Assembly (NCBI GenBank): GCA_016282455.1
Contig: JAEEKM010000281.1
Coordinates: 1 to 5,692 of the forward strand
DNA length: 5,692 nt
Direction: 5' to 3'
Origin: Treponema sp.
GTDB lineage: Bacteria; Spirochaetota; Spirochaetia; Treponematales; Treponemataceae
Shown here: piece by piece, positions 1-5,692 of the stretch
Layout: each line of letters starts with the position of its first letter
Position numbering within the stretch: the first letter of the stretch is position 1
The notes under the pieces: generated by a model
What the model saw: only the letters and a program-made list of their open reading frames with translations
Told to the model about the DNA's origin: nothing
Database searches by the model: none
Program-made: the position numbers and the translations under genes

Positions 1-1
1 A

Positions 2-1249
2 CCAATCCCCTTAGTACACTGCCCCGAATGTGGTACAGTACCCGTTCCAGAAGAAGAACTTCCTCTTGAACTTCCAAACGTTAAAACCTATCAGCCTACA
101 GGAACAGGAGAAAGCCCTCTTGCAGGAATTGATGAATGGGTTAACTGCACCTGTCCAAAGTGCGGTGGAAAAGCAAAGCGCGAAACAAACACAATGCCTC
201 AGTGGGCAGGAAGCTGCTGGTACTACCTCCGCTACCTTGATCCAAAAAATGAAAAGGCCTTTGTTTCTAAAGAAGCAGAAAACTACTGGATGCCGGTTGA
301 CCTTTATGTGGGTGGAGCTGAACACGCAGTTCTTCATCTTTTGTACAGCCGCTTCTGGCACAAGGTTCTCTTTGACCTCGGTGTTGTAAGCACAAAGGAA
401 CCTTTCCAGAGACTTATTAACCAGGGAATGATTACTTCCTTCGCTTTCCAGAACAAGGCAAAGTCCCTCATTCCGGTTGATCAGGCAGTGGAAGTTCAGC
501 CTGGTGTGTTTGAAGATAAAGATACCCACGAACCTCTTGAACGCATCATTGCAAAAATGAGTAAGTCTCTGAAAAATGTAGTGAACCCTGATGAAATGAT
601 TTCTCAGTACGGTGCAGATTCTGTCCGCATGTACGAAATGTTTATGGGACCGCTTACAGTGTCTAAGCCCTGGAACACACAGGGACTTATCGGCGTAAAC
701 CGCTTCCTTGAAAAAGTGTGGGCAATCGGTGAAAAGCCAATGTGTGACCTTGACATCACAGGAAAAATCGAAGACAAAAAAATCTCCGACCTCCGCAAGA
801 CCTACGCAAAGACCGTGAAGAAAGTGAGCGACGACACAGAGAGCCTCAACTTCAACACAGCCATCAGCCAGATGATGATTTTCATCAACGAAGCAAGCAA
901 GGTTGATTCAATGCCAAAAGCAATGTGGGAAGGCTTTGTAAAAATGCTTGCCTGCTATGCCCCTCACTTAGGTGAAGAACTCTGGCAGCGCCTTGGTCAC
1001 AATGAGACAATCACTTATGAAAAGTGGCCTGAGTTCAGCGAAGAGTACTGCAAGGAAGACACAAAGGAATATCCAGTGATGATTAACGGTAAACTCCGCG
1101 ACAAATTCACTGCTCCTTCCGATGCAGATGCCGCTACCCTTGAAGCAATGGCAAAAGAAACCGAAGGCTTCAAAAAATTCACCGAAGGAAAAACCGTCGC
1201 CAAGATGATCGTTGTCCCTGGAAAACTAGTGAATGTTGTGGCAAAGTAA
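2..1249 (+). CDS. leuS: Leucyl-tRNA synthetase, C-terminal half (5' end outside window)
   Basis: Cytoplasmic class I aminoacyl-tRNA synthetase that charges tRNA-Leu with leucine using ATP. The frame is open from base 2, so the ATG at 194 is internal. About 415 residues are present of the roughly 820-860 usual for the family; the HIGH motif and CP1 editing domain lie outside. Visible in order (numbered within the fragment): zinc-type cysteines C7/C10 and C51/C54; the ETNTMPQWAGSCWYYLR signature (61-77); a GGAEHAVLHLLYSRFWHK catalytic-core block (about 104-121), matching the GGIEHAILHLLYARF block of bacterial LeuRS; the KMSKS loop at bases 554-568, which binds ATP; a helical anticodon-binding domain (about 265-345); and the small C-terminal domain ending GKLVNVVAK, as is normal for LeuRS. 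The gene appears intact to its TAA. A diverged copy of its last ten codons lies 107 bp downstream. Identification is near certain. Confidence 0.97.
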   Translation, partial: PIPLVHCPECGTVPVPEEELPLELPNVKTYQPTGTGESPLAGIDEWVNCTCPKCGGKAKRETNTMPQWAGSCWYYLRYLDPKNEKAFVSKEAENYWMPVDLYVGGAEHAVLHLLYSRFWHKVLFDLGVVSTKEPFQRLINQGMITSFAFQNKAKSLIPVDQAVEVQPGVFEDKDTHEPLERIIAKMSKSLKNVVNPDEMISQYGADSVRMYEMFMGPLTVSKPWNTQGLIGVNRFLEKVWAIGEKPMCDLDITGKIEDKKISDLRKTYAKTVKKVSDDTESLNFNTAISQMMIFINEASKVDSMPKAMWEGFVKMLACYAPHLGEELWQRLGHNETITYEKWPEFSEEYCKEDTKEYPVMINGKLRDKFTAPSDADAATLEAMAKETEGFKKFTEGKTVAKMIVVPGKLVNVVAK

Positions 1250-1326
1250 ATTGCGAGTTTATTCGGTTTTTGCAAAGCAAAAATGCGAGCCTAGCGAGCA
1301 AGAAAAAACTCGTAGAGGTTTCCGGA
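1250..1326. repeat. Small repeat-like intergenic element with nested inverted and direct repeats
   Basis: This 77-bp stretch separates the leuS stop from the second copy of the leuS 3' end. Seen directly: an outer inverted repeat CGAGTTT (1254-1260) / AAACTCG (1306-1312); a perfect 7-bp hairpin inside it (1267-1273 with 1277-1283); a direct repeat GCGAGC (1285-1290 and 1294-1299) separated by CTA; and the left arm of a further hairpin at its right end. It contains no ORF of useful length and no recognisable promoter. The layout resembles REP- or MITE-like intergenic repeats, but whether it is multicopy in this genome cannot be seen from one window. The limits are set by the flanking leuS-end copies and are approximate. 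Confidence 0.5.
1267..1283. other. Perfect 7-bp hairpin, TTTTTGC / GCAAAAA
   Basis: A perfect 7-bp inverted repeat with a 3-nt AAA loop, starting 18 bases after the leuS stop. On the + strand it is followed by TGCGAG rather than a T run, so it is not a standard intrinsic terminator. Its stem is mostly A-T. It may be part of the repeat element or may stabilise the leuS mRNA 3' end; both are inference. Confidence 0.55.
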
Positions 1327-1335
1327 GGAAACCTC
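1315..1335. other. Perfect 9-bp hairpin, GAGGTTTCC / GGAAACCTC, at the right end of the element
   Basis: A perfect 9-bp stem (1315-1323 with 1327-1335) closes on a GGA loop. It is not followed by a T run, so it lacks the second half of an intrinsic terminator. Its right arm coincides with the start of the duplicated leuS end. An alternative, mutually exclusive pairing exists: GGAGG (1324-1328) with CCTCC (1332-1336) around an AAA loop. The hairpin is plain in the sequence; its function is unknown. Confidence 0.6.
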
Positions 1336-1356
1336 CTAAATGTAGTTGCAAAGTAA
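1327..1356 (+). pseudogene. Second, diverged copy of the leuS 3' terminus including the stop codon
   Basis: These 30 bases match the last 30 bases of leuS (1220-1249) at 24 positions with no gaps, at an offset of 107 bp. Read in frame they give GNLLNVVAK-stop, against GKLVNVVAK-stop in leuS. Five of the six mismatches fall at third codon positions and only two residues change, so the copy appears to have diverged as coding sequence rather than as a random intergenic duplicate. The offset is not a multiple of three, so the copy lies in another frame from leuS and cannot be reached by simple stop readthrough. It ends 12 nt before the next gene's ATG. It is best read as the tail of an older or alternative leuS, left behind when the present end was inserted or recombined upstream. 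Confidence 0.65.
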
Positions 1357-1368
1357 GTAGAGCATGAG

Positions 1369-2010
1369 ATGAAAAAAAAACTTGTACTTCTTGCTTTTAT
1401 TTTTTGTTTCATGCCCCTTTCTGCCCAAAGCTTCTCCTCAAGAATCGTCACTGGCGTAAACTGGGGAGAGGCTGGCTTTGTACTGAACCTTACTCCCTGT
1501 AAAAATCCAGCCGGGCGTATGGACGGAGTTCTTTCTTTCAGCCAGCTGACTTTTACAGACCCCTTCACAGGATTAACTCTTTCGGTCTTTCCCCTTAACC
1601 TTCAGTTTTCAGACCAGTTCACTTATGTTTCTTTTTTGAACCTGCGTCTTTCCTGGAACATCCTTCACAAAACCCAATACTTTGACCTCTCCCCCTATAT
1701 TCAGGGAAATTATCTGGGCCTGTACAATGACGGAAATAATGATGGCTTTGATTTTACAAAATACAATCTTGAAGCAGGAATTCTTTTTTCATTCAGAAAA
1801 GTTTCCTGGGATTTCTGGAAAGCCTTAAAAAATGAAGGTGCAGAAGTTCCCTGTAACTTAGTTTATGCAGGACTAAAAAGCGGTTTACGCTACCAGAACG
1901 GAGAGCCTTCCTTTTTCATAGGTTTTCACACAGACACCCTTTGGGGGCTCGCAGGCGAAATTATCTGGTTAATATTTACTTTTAATCAGGGCATACACGC
2001 CGAGTGGTAA
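1369..2010 (+). CDS. Secreted, probable outer-membrane beta-barrel-like protein of unknown function
   Basis: A 213-residue protein I do not recognise as a named family. It begins with a clear Sec signal peptide: MKKK, a hydrophobic core over residues 5-16, and a likely cleavage after PLSA (A19/Q20). There is no lipobox. The mature part has no long hydrophobic helix. It is rich in aromatic residues and in short alternating polar/hydrophobic segments (for example LTLSVFPLNLQF, FVLNL, SFFIGFH) separated by Gly/Asn/Asp turns, which suggests a small outer-membrane barrel. An acidic turn at 121-128 (DGNNDGFD) loosely resembles a DxNxDG calcium loop. The start is the only workable ATG: the ATG at 1364 meets a stop at its third codon. 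The upstream Shine-Dalgarno is weak (GAG, 6 nt before). A run of nine A follows the ATG. The 3' end overlaps the convergent Maf-type gene by 25 bp. Secretion is well supported, the barrel is inference, and the function is unknown. Confidence 0.8.
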   Translation: MKKKLVLLAFIFCFMPLSAQSFSSRIVTGVNWGEAGFVLNLTPCKNPAGRMDGVLSFSQLTFTDPFTGLTLSVFPLNLQFSDQFTYVSFLNLRLSWNILHKTQYFDLSPYIQGNYLGLYNDGNNDGFDFTKYNLEAGILFSFRKVSWDFWKALKNEGAEVPCNLVYAGLKSGLRYQNGEPSFFIGFHTDTLWGLAGEIIWLIFTFNQGIHAEW

Positions 2011-3806
2011 AGGGCATCCTTGTATTTTTTTATTGCAGAAAGAAGTTCTGTGTAGATGAGTTTTGAAAAATAAAGGGGCCGTCGTTTTTCATCCTCAGGA
2101 AGATTTTTTGCAAGTTCCTTTAACTGACGTTCTGTTGGGAAAACAAGGGATGCCGCTTCTTTTGCATCACTTTCAAGAATGGCTTTGTCGATTGCATTTA
2201 ATTCAGAAATTATTGAAGGAATTTTTTCAGCATCTTTTATTCCCCTTTCACAAAGCATTTTTCCTTTTTTAGAAAGAGACTCAAGACTTTCAATCTGTAA
2301 AATAAAATCCTCAAGCACTTTTTTAAAATCAAGTTTTTCATTTTCTGTATTTTTGGGCTGACTGATAAAAAGTTTTTTTTCTTCTTCACATTCTTTTTTC
2401 AAAAGAAAATCTTTAAGGGCGTACACTTTCATGCCTTCAATTTTTCTGCTCTCTGGCGTAAGGGTGTAAGTGTGAGTTCCCTTTTCTTCTTCGCGGGGAC
2501 ACCTGTTTGAAAACCACCAGGCAAAAAAATCCATTCTCTTATCAGAAAGTAAATCCTTTCCAAAAAAATCTTTTGCAAGGCAGGGCTGTGCAGAAAACAA
2601 ACTGACTGCATTATCATTCTCTGCTCCGTGAAGTCTGGTGGAAAGCCTGTGAGCCCTTTCTTCAAACTGGGAGCCCCTTATGTGGGTCTGCCTTGAAGGA
2701 AAGCCTAAGTCCATTCCCGCAATAAAAACTTCTTTTGCACCGCAGAAAAGTGCAAAGTCCCATGCGGTTGTAGCAACGCTTCCTCCTGCCGCAAGACGGC
2801 CCTTGGGGGGACATTTTTTTTCAAAGAAGGCACCTATTGGAAACTGAGAGGCACAAAGCAAAACTTCCCTGCAGTTAAACCTGAACACCGAAGGCCATGC
2901 CGCACACTCTGTAATTAAAATGGAAGAGGGCGAAGATAAAAACTCCAGGTGGAGGGCACAGGAATACTGAGGGTCAACCAGTAAAATAAAATCAGGCTCA
3001 ACCCCGTAAGAAAGACAGGCATGAAGGGCAGTGTCTACACAAACCAGTACCGCTCTTTTTTTTATTTCCTTAAGGTATGGCAATATTTTTTCAAGACTGG
3101 GACCTGCCCCCAAAATGACAAAGGGAAGTGTCTCTCCTTTATTTTCGTAACGCTTCACTCCATCAAGGGTAAAGATTTTCTGTAAATTACGGGCACTGTT
3201 TCTAAGCCAGAGGGAAGAAAACTTTTCAAGGGTGTTTGTGTTTATTTCATCCTTCTCTTTGTTCTGTCTGATGATTTCTTTTATGGAATCAAAATACTTT
3301 TGTGCATGAGCAGTTAGGGAAGGAGTGGAAAAAACTTCCATGTCCTTTGAAGAAGAGTTTTTAAGAATATCTTTTGCGGCAGAAAGATTGTCTCCCGTAA
3401 TAAAAATCAGTTTGGGGTGAGAGAAAAGCCTTTCCCAGTCTATTGCAGAAAGGGAATGGAGAAAAAACGTTTCGTCTTCTTCAATTACAATTATTGTTGC
3501 ATCTGGATTTTTTTTTGCAATCTGAATCGGTCCGTAACCTAATCCTGCGCTTAAAAAAACGGCAGTGGTTTTTTCTTCTTTTTCAAAAGTTGCAGTCAGC
3601 TGTTCTGCTTCACGTTCAGGATTATATTTTGAATGAAGGGCTTTTCCATTTTCTGCTGCAGTGGGGGAAGAGTTTTTTGCAGGGAAAATTTCAAAGGGAA
3701 AGGAATCTGATTTTTTGTAAAGCTCAATCTGATTTTCCATCATTTTAAAAAGCTGAGGAAATCTTTTTTGGAAGAGTAAAATGTTTTTATTCCAGATTGA
3801 GTTCAA
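1986..3806 (-). CDS. Maf/DUF115 family protein, putative motility-associated (flagellin) glycosyltransferase
   Basis: A 606-residue cytoplasmic protein without signal peptide or membrane segment. Three parts are visible. An N-terminal region (about 1-180) opens with the family-like WNKNILLFQKRFPQL and carries a Rossmann-like LSAGLGYGP (85-93) followed by IVIEED (106-111). A central DUF115 core has FVILGAGPSLEK (229-240), VCVDTALHA (255-263), LLVDPQ (275-280), GGSVATTAWDFALFCGAKEV (341-360) and FIAGMDLGFP (361-370). A charged, helical C-terminal region spans about 470-600. In Campylobacter, Helicobacter, Aeromonas and others, Maf proteins transfer nonulosonic acids to flagellin, and treponemal FlaB flagellins are known to be glycosylated. 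DUF115 also includes archaeal MptE, so the substrate is not settled by sequence. The start is TTG, chosen because it sits 9 nt after GGAGA and keeps the conserved N-terminus; the first ATG (codon 22) lacks a Shine-Dalgarno. It overlaps the upstream ftsI-like gene by 20 bp. Family assignment is strong; flagellin as target is inference. Confidence 0.87.
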   Translation of the reverse strand: MNSIWNKNILLFQKRFPQLFKMMENQIELYKKSDSFPFEIFPAKNSSPTAAENGKALHSKYNPEREAEQLTATFEKEEKTTAVFLSAGLGYGPIQIAKKNPDATIIVIEEDETFFLHSLSAIDWERLFSHPKLIFITGDNLSAAKDILKNSSSKDMEVFSTPSLTAHAQKYFDSIKEIIRQNKEKDEINTNTLEKFSSLWLRNSARNLQKIFTLDGVKRYENKGETLPFVILGAGPSLEKILPYLKEIKKRAVLVCVDTALHACLSYGVEPDFILLVDPQYSCALHLEFLSSPSSILITECAAWPSVFRFNCREVLLCASQFPIGAFFEKKCPPKGRLAAGGSVATTAWDFALFCGAKEVFIAGMDLGFPSRQTHIRGSQFEERAHRLSTRLHGAENDNAVSLFSAQPCLAKDFFGKDLLSDKRMDFFAWWFSNRCPREEEKGTHTYTLTPESRKIEGMKVYALKDFLLKKECEEEKKLFISQPKNTENEKLDFKKVLEDFILQIESLESLSKKGKMLCERGIKDAEKIPSIISELNAIDKAILESDAKEAASLVFPTERQLKELAKNLPEDEKRRPLYFSKLIYTELLSAIKKYKDALYHSACMP

Positions 3807-5667
3807 TTGTCATGTTCTCCGTAACAGGAGTTCCCGCTTCGGGTTTCTGGGAAACAACCCATCCATCGCCGTTAATGATAAAGCTTATGTTTTTTGAGTC
3901 CAGAAGTGGAAGCAGATCTCTCTTTGGTCTACCGGAAAAATCAGGAACTGTAGTTTCAATGGACAGAGGTTCGTTTGCCGCAATAGAAATTCGTCCCGAG
4001 TGTTCAAGGCTTGCCGCTCCGTCTCTGTCCATGCCCAGGTGGTCAATTATTTCATTTGCCGCTTCTGCAATTACAGGTGCTACGATTCGTCCTGCATAAG
4101 TTTCGCCTTTTGCTTTTGCAATCACAATGTAAAGAACAATTTCCGGTTCTTCAACAGGAAAGACTGCCATACAGTTTGAAATAAAATCCGTGTCGCTGTA
4201 TCCGCCTTTCACACTGTCTGCCATCTGAGCGGTTCCGGTTTTTACACCGATGGAAATATCACGCAGTTTTGCTTTTGTTCCGGTTCCGCTTTGTGTTGTG
4301 GTTTCCATGCAGCTTAAGACATATCTTGCGGTAGAGGCCTTGAGTACCCTGTCTCCGGCTTTTGCTTCGTGCAGGTATTCTACATTGCCGTCCTTGTCTG
4401 TGATTCTCTGAATAAAAGTGAGTTTAACGGGAACACCGTCGTTTGCAATTGCAGTAGCCGCTTCGAGCATCTGCAGGGCACTTACAGAAATTTCCTGACC
4501 AATAGACATGGTTGCCTGAGTTCTTGCAGACCAGTATTTGTCATCCTGATTTTTTACAATGCCTCTTGTTTCAGAAGGTAGTTCTACTCCGGTTTTCTCT
4601 CCAAAACCGAATCTGTGTATGTAGGAAAGAAAAGTGTCCGTGCTGAGGCGCTCACTCATCTGGGCAAGTGCATCGTTACAGGAATATTTTAGAGCACCCC
4701 TTGCATTAACCCAGCCGTGTTTGTCCAGACAGCTGATTCTGATTTTTTCCCCTTTACCGGTTGTTCTCTGATAAAGTCCGTCACACAAAAAACTTGTATC
4801 AGGAGAAATAACTCCCTGGTCAAGAAAGGCAGCAACAGAGAAAATTTTAAATACACTTCCGGGTTCGTATGCCATTACTGCCGGCCGGTCAACTGTTGCT
4901 TCTGCTTTTGCGTGGGAGTAGTCATTAAGGTTTGCGGCAGGAAGACTGATGTAGGAAATCATCTCTCCGTTCTTTGCATTTGCTGCCATGAGCATAAGGC
5001 TTTCTGCCTGTGTGGAACGGTAGGCTTCTTTTGCAATTTTTTCAAGCTTGTATTGAAGGCCTGCATCTATTGTAAGATAAATGTTTTTTCCGTGAATGGT
5101 TCCGCTTGTGTTTGGAAGAATCTCCGGTGAAAGAGTGCTCTGCTGTGAAAGTTCAATTCCAGAAAGTCCCCTTCCGTCATCACCCATGTAACCGATTAAC
5201 TGGCTTGCAAGATCGTTCTCAGGATAAACCCGACCGGGTATTCTGTCTAAACGGCAGAAAGTGGCATAACCGTTCTGAGAAACAATTTGAAGAACTTCGT
5301 TGTACTGATCCTGTGTGAGTTTTTTCTTTATATAAGTGAAGCTTGAGTTTTTTGCGCTTATAATTTTTTTTTCAATTTCGTCAGCGTCCATTGAAATTAC
5401 AGGGGCAAACTTTTCTGCAAAGTCAGCCGGGTCTTTTATAAGTCCAGGGGTTACACCAAAGTGATAGAAGTTTGTCTGGACTGCAAGAGGTTTACCGTTT
5501 CTGTCTACAATGGAACCTCGTTCAACAGATGGTAACTGCTGTGATAATTTTTTCTGGGGTGCAAAAGCAAGAACTGCGTATGTGTAGAAAATATAAATCA
5601 GAAAGACTGCCAGCGGAATGATAACAACAAGCACCCGCCATCTTTTAAAAAATCCGTTTATCTGCAT
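3787..5667 (-). CDS. ftsI: Class B penicillin-binding protein (FtsI/PBP3-like D,D-transpeptidase) with C-terminal PASTA domain
   Basis: Membrane-anchored peptidoglycan transpeptidase that cross-links stem peptides in the periplasm, probably at the septum. The 626 residues show: a short basic cytoplasmic tail, one membrane anchor (about 12-34), the N-terminal pedestal motif RGSIVDRNGKPLA (50-62), the GRGLSGIE block (165-172), and the transpeptidase domain with all three catalytic motifs: SVFK (nucleophile S271, K274), SCN (329-331) and KTG (476-478). The last 55 residues (about 572-626, from TVPDFSGRPKRDLL to GWVVSQKPEAGTPV) form one PASTA domain, known in other PBPs and kinases to bind peptidoglycan or help position the enzyme. 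The ATG gives the short N-tail normal for FtsI and has AAGG 4 nt upstream. The frame stays open to the window edge, so a longer start cannot be strictly excluded. The protein looks complete and active. The FtsI rather than elongation PBP2 role rests on overall layout and PASTA, so it is likely but not certain. Confidence 0.92.
   Translation of the reverse strand: MQINGFFKRWRVLVVIIPLAVFLIYIFYTYAVLAFAPQKKLSQQLPSVERGSIVDRNGKPLAVQTNFYHFGVTPGLIKDPADFAEKFAPVISMDADEIEKKIISAKNSSFTYIKKKLTQDQYNEVLQIVSQNGYATFCRLDRIPGRVYPENDLASQLIGYMGDDGRGLSGIELSQQSTLSPEILPNTSGTIHGKNIYLTIDAGLQYKLEKIAKEAYRSTQAESLMLMAANAKNGEMISYISLPAANLNDYSHAKAEATVDRPAVMAYEPGSVFKIFSVAAFLDQGVISPDTSFLCDGLYQRTTGKGEKIRISCLDKHGWVNARGALKYSCNDALAQMSERLSTDTFLSYIHRFGFGEKTGVELPSETRGIVKNQDDKYWSARTQATMSIGQEISVSALQMLEAATAIANDGVPVKLTFIQRITDKDGNVEYLHEAKAGDRVLKASTARYVLSCMETTTQSGTGTKAKLRDISIGVKTGTAQMADSVKGGYSDTDFISNCMAVFPVEEPEIVLYIVIAKAKGETYAGRIVAPVIAEAANEIIDHLGMDRDGAASLEHSGRISIAANEPLSIETTVPDFSGRPKRDLLPLLDSKNISFIINGDGWVVSQKPEAGTPVTENMTIELNLE
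3816..3820 (-). promoter_or_regulatory. Shine-Dalgarno GGAGA that decides the TTG start of the Maf-type gene
   Basis: On the minus strand GGAGA lies inside the last codons of the ftsI-like gene, with 9 nt between it and the TTG at 3806-3804. The spacing is near optimal. The nearest in-frame ATG (codons 22 and 23) is preceded by an A/T-rich stretch without such a signal, so the TTG start is preferred. Its position inside the upstream gene suggests translational coupling. Confidence 0.65.
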
Positions 5668-5671
5668 ACTA

Positions 5672-5675
5672 CCTT
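5672..5675 (-). promoter_or_regulatory. Likely Shine-Dalgarno (AAGG) of the ftsI-like gene
   Basis: On the minus strand AAGG lies 4 nt before the ATG at 5667, which is rather close. A TAG in another frame at 5671-5669 and a TAA in the third frame just inside the gene could each end an upstream minus-strand gene, so ftsI may sit in a tightly packed operon. Only 25 bases upstream are visible and no promoter can be judged. Confidence 0.4.
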
Positions 5676-5692
5676 GCCCAGTATGTTTTTCT

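Noticed and set aside
11..529. 172-codon minus-strand open frame opposite leuS
   Set aside because: It is antisense to the conserved LeuRS core (TMP block and the GGAEHAVLHLLYSR block), and its translation is low-quality and Cys/Phe-rich.
1267..1340. Hairpins after leuS as an intrinsic terminator
   Set aside because: Neither the 7-bp nor the 9-bp hairpin is followed by a T run on the + strand, so the standard signature is missing.
1372..1380. Run of nine A directly after the start codon of the secreted-protein gene, a possible phase-variation tract
   Set aside because: Equally long A9 runs (minus strand) occur in the Maf-type gene at 3508-3516 and in the ftsI-like gene at 5364-5372, with A8 runs at 2373-2380, 2814-2821 and 3056-3063. 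They reflect AAA lysine usage in AT-rich coding DNA. Nothing marks this one as special.
1986..2060. Bidirectional terminator between the convergent genes
   Set aside because: The genes overlap and I see no GC-rich hairpin with flanking A and T runs here. The T7 run near 2025-2031 has no stem before it.
1986..3806. Assignment of the DUF115 protein as a pterin pyrophosphokinase (MptE)
   Set aside because: MptE is a much shorter archaeal enzyme. The length, N-terminal region and helical C-terminal region fit bacterial Maf proteins better.
4717..5130. 137-codon + strand open frame opposite the ftsI-like gene
   Set aside because: It lies wholly antisense to a well-conserved transpeptidase with intact motifs. 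Its cysteine- and phenylalanine-rich translation resembles no family and it has no supporting context.

Overview
The window looks like chromosomal DNA from a spirochaete, most likely a Treponema. The evidence is moderate: a moderately AT-rich composition with many A/T runs, a class B penicillin-binding protein with a C-terminal PASTA domain, a Maf/DUF115-type protein of the kind tied to flagellin glycosylation, and a small secreted barrel-like protein with no obvious wider family. No transposase, integrase, phage gene, CRISPR array, tRNA or rRNA is visible.

Layout. On the + strand, positions 2-1249 hold the C-terminal half of leucyl-tRNA synthetase (leuS), cut by the left window edge. A 119-bp gap follows (1250-1368). 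It contains a small repeat-like element with several inverted and direct repeats, and then a second, diverged copy of the last ten leuS codons including the stop. A + strand gene for a secreted, probably outer-membrane protein of unknown function runs from 1369 to 2010. It collides tail to tail with two minus-strand genes, overlapping the first by 25 bp. Those two are read from right to left: an ftsI-like D,D-transpeptidase (5667 to 3787), then a Maf/DUF115 protein (3806 to 1986). They overlap by 20 bp and are probably translationally coupled. The Maf gene starts at TTG behind a good Shine-Dalgarno sequence.

How the genes relate. leuS and the secreted-protein gene probably once formed a tight pair: the duplicated leuS end stops only 12 nt before the secreted-protein start. 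The minus-strand pair joins septal peptidoglycan synthesis to a putative glycosyltransferase, perhaps of periplasmic flagellins. The most interesting signal is the leuS 3' end. The two copies differ almost only at third codon positions, as expected if both diverged as coding sequence before being placed side by side. No clearly new multi-gene system is visible here.
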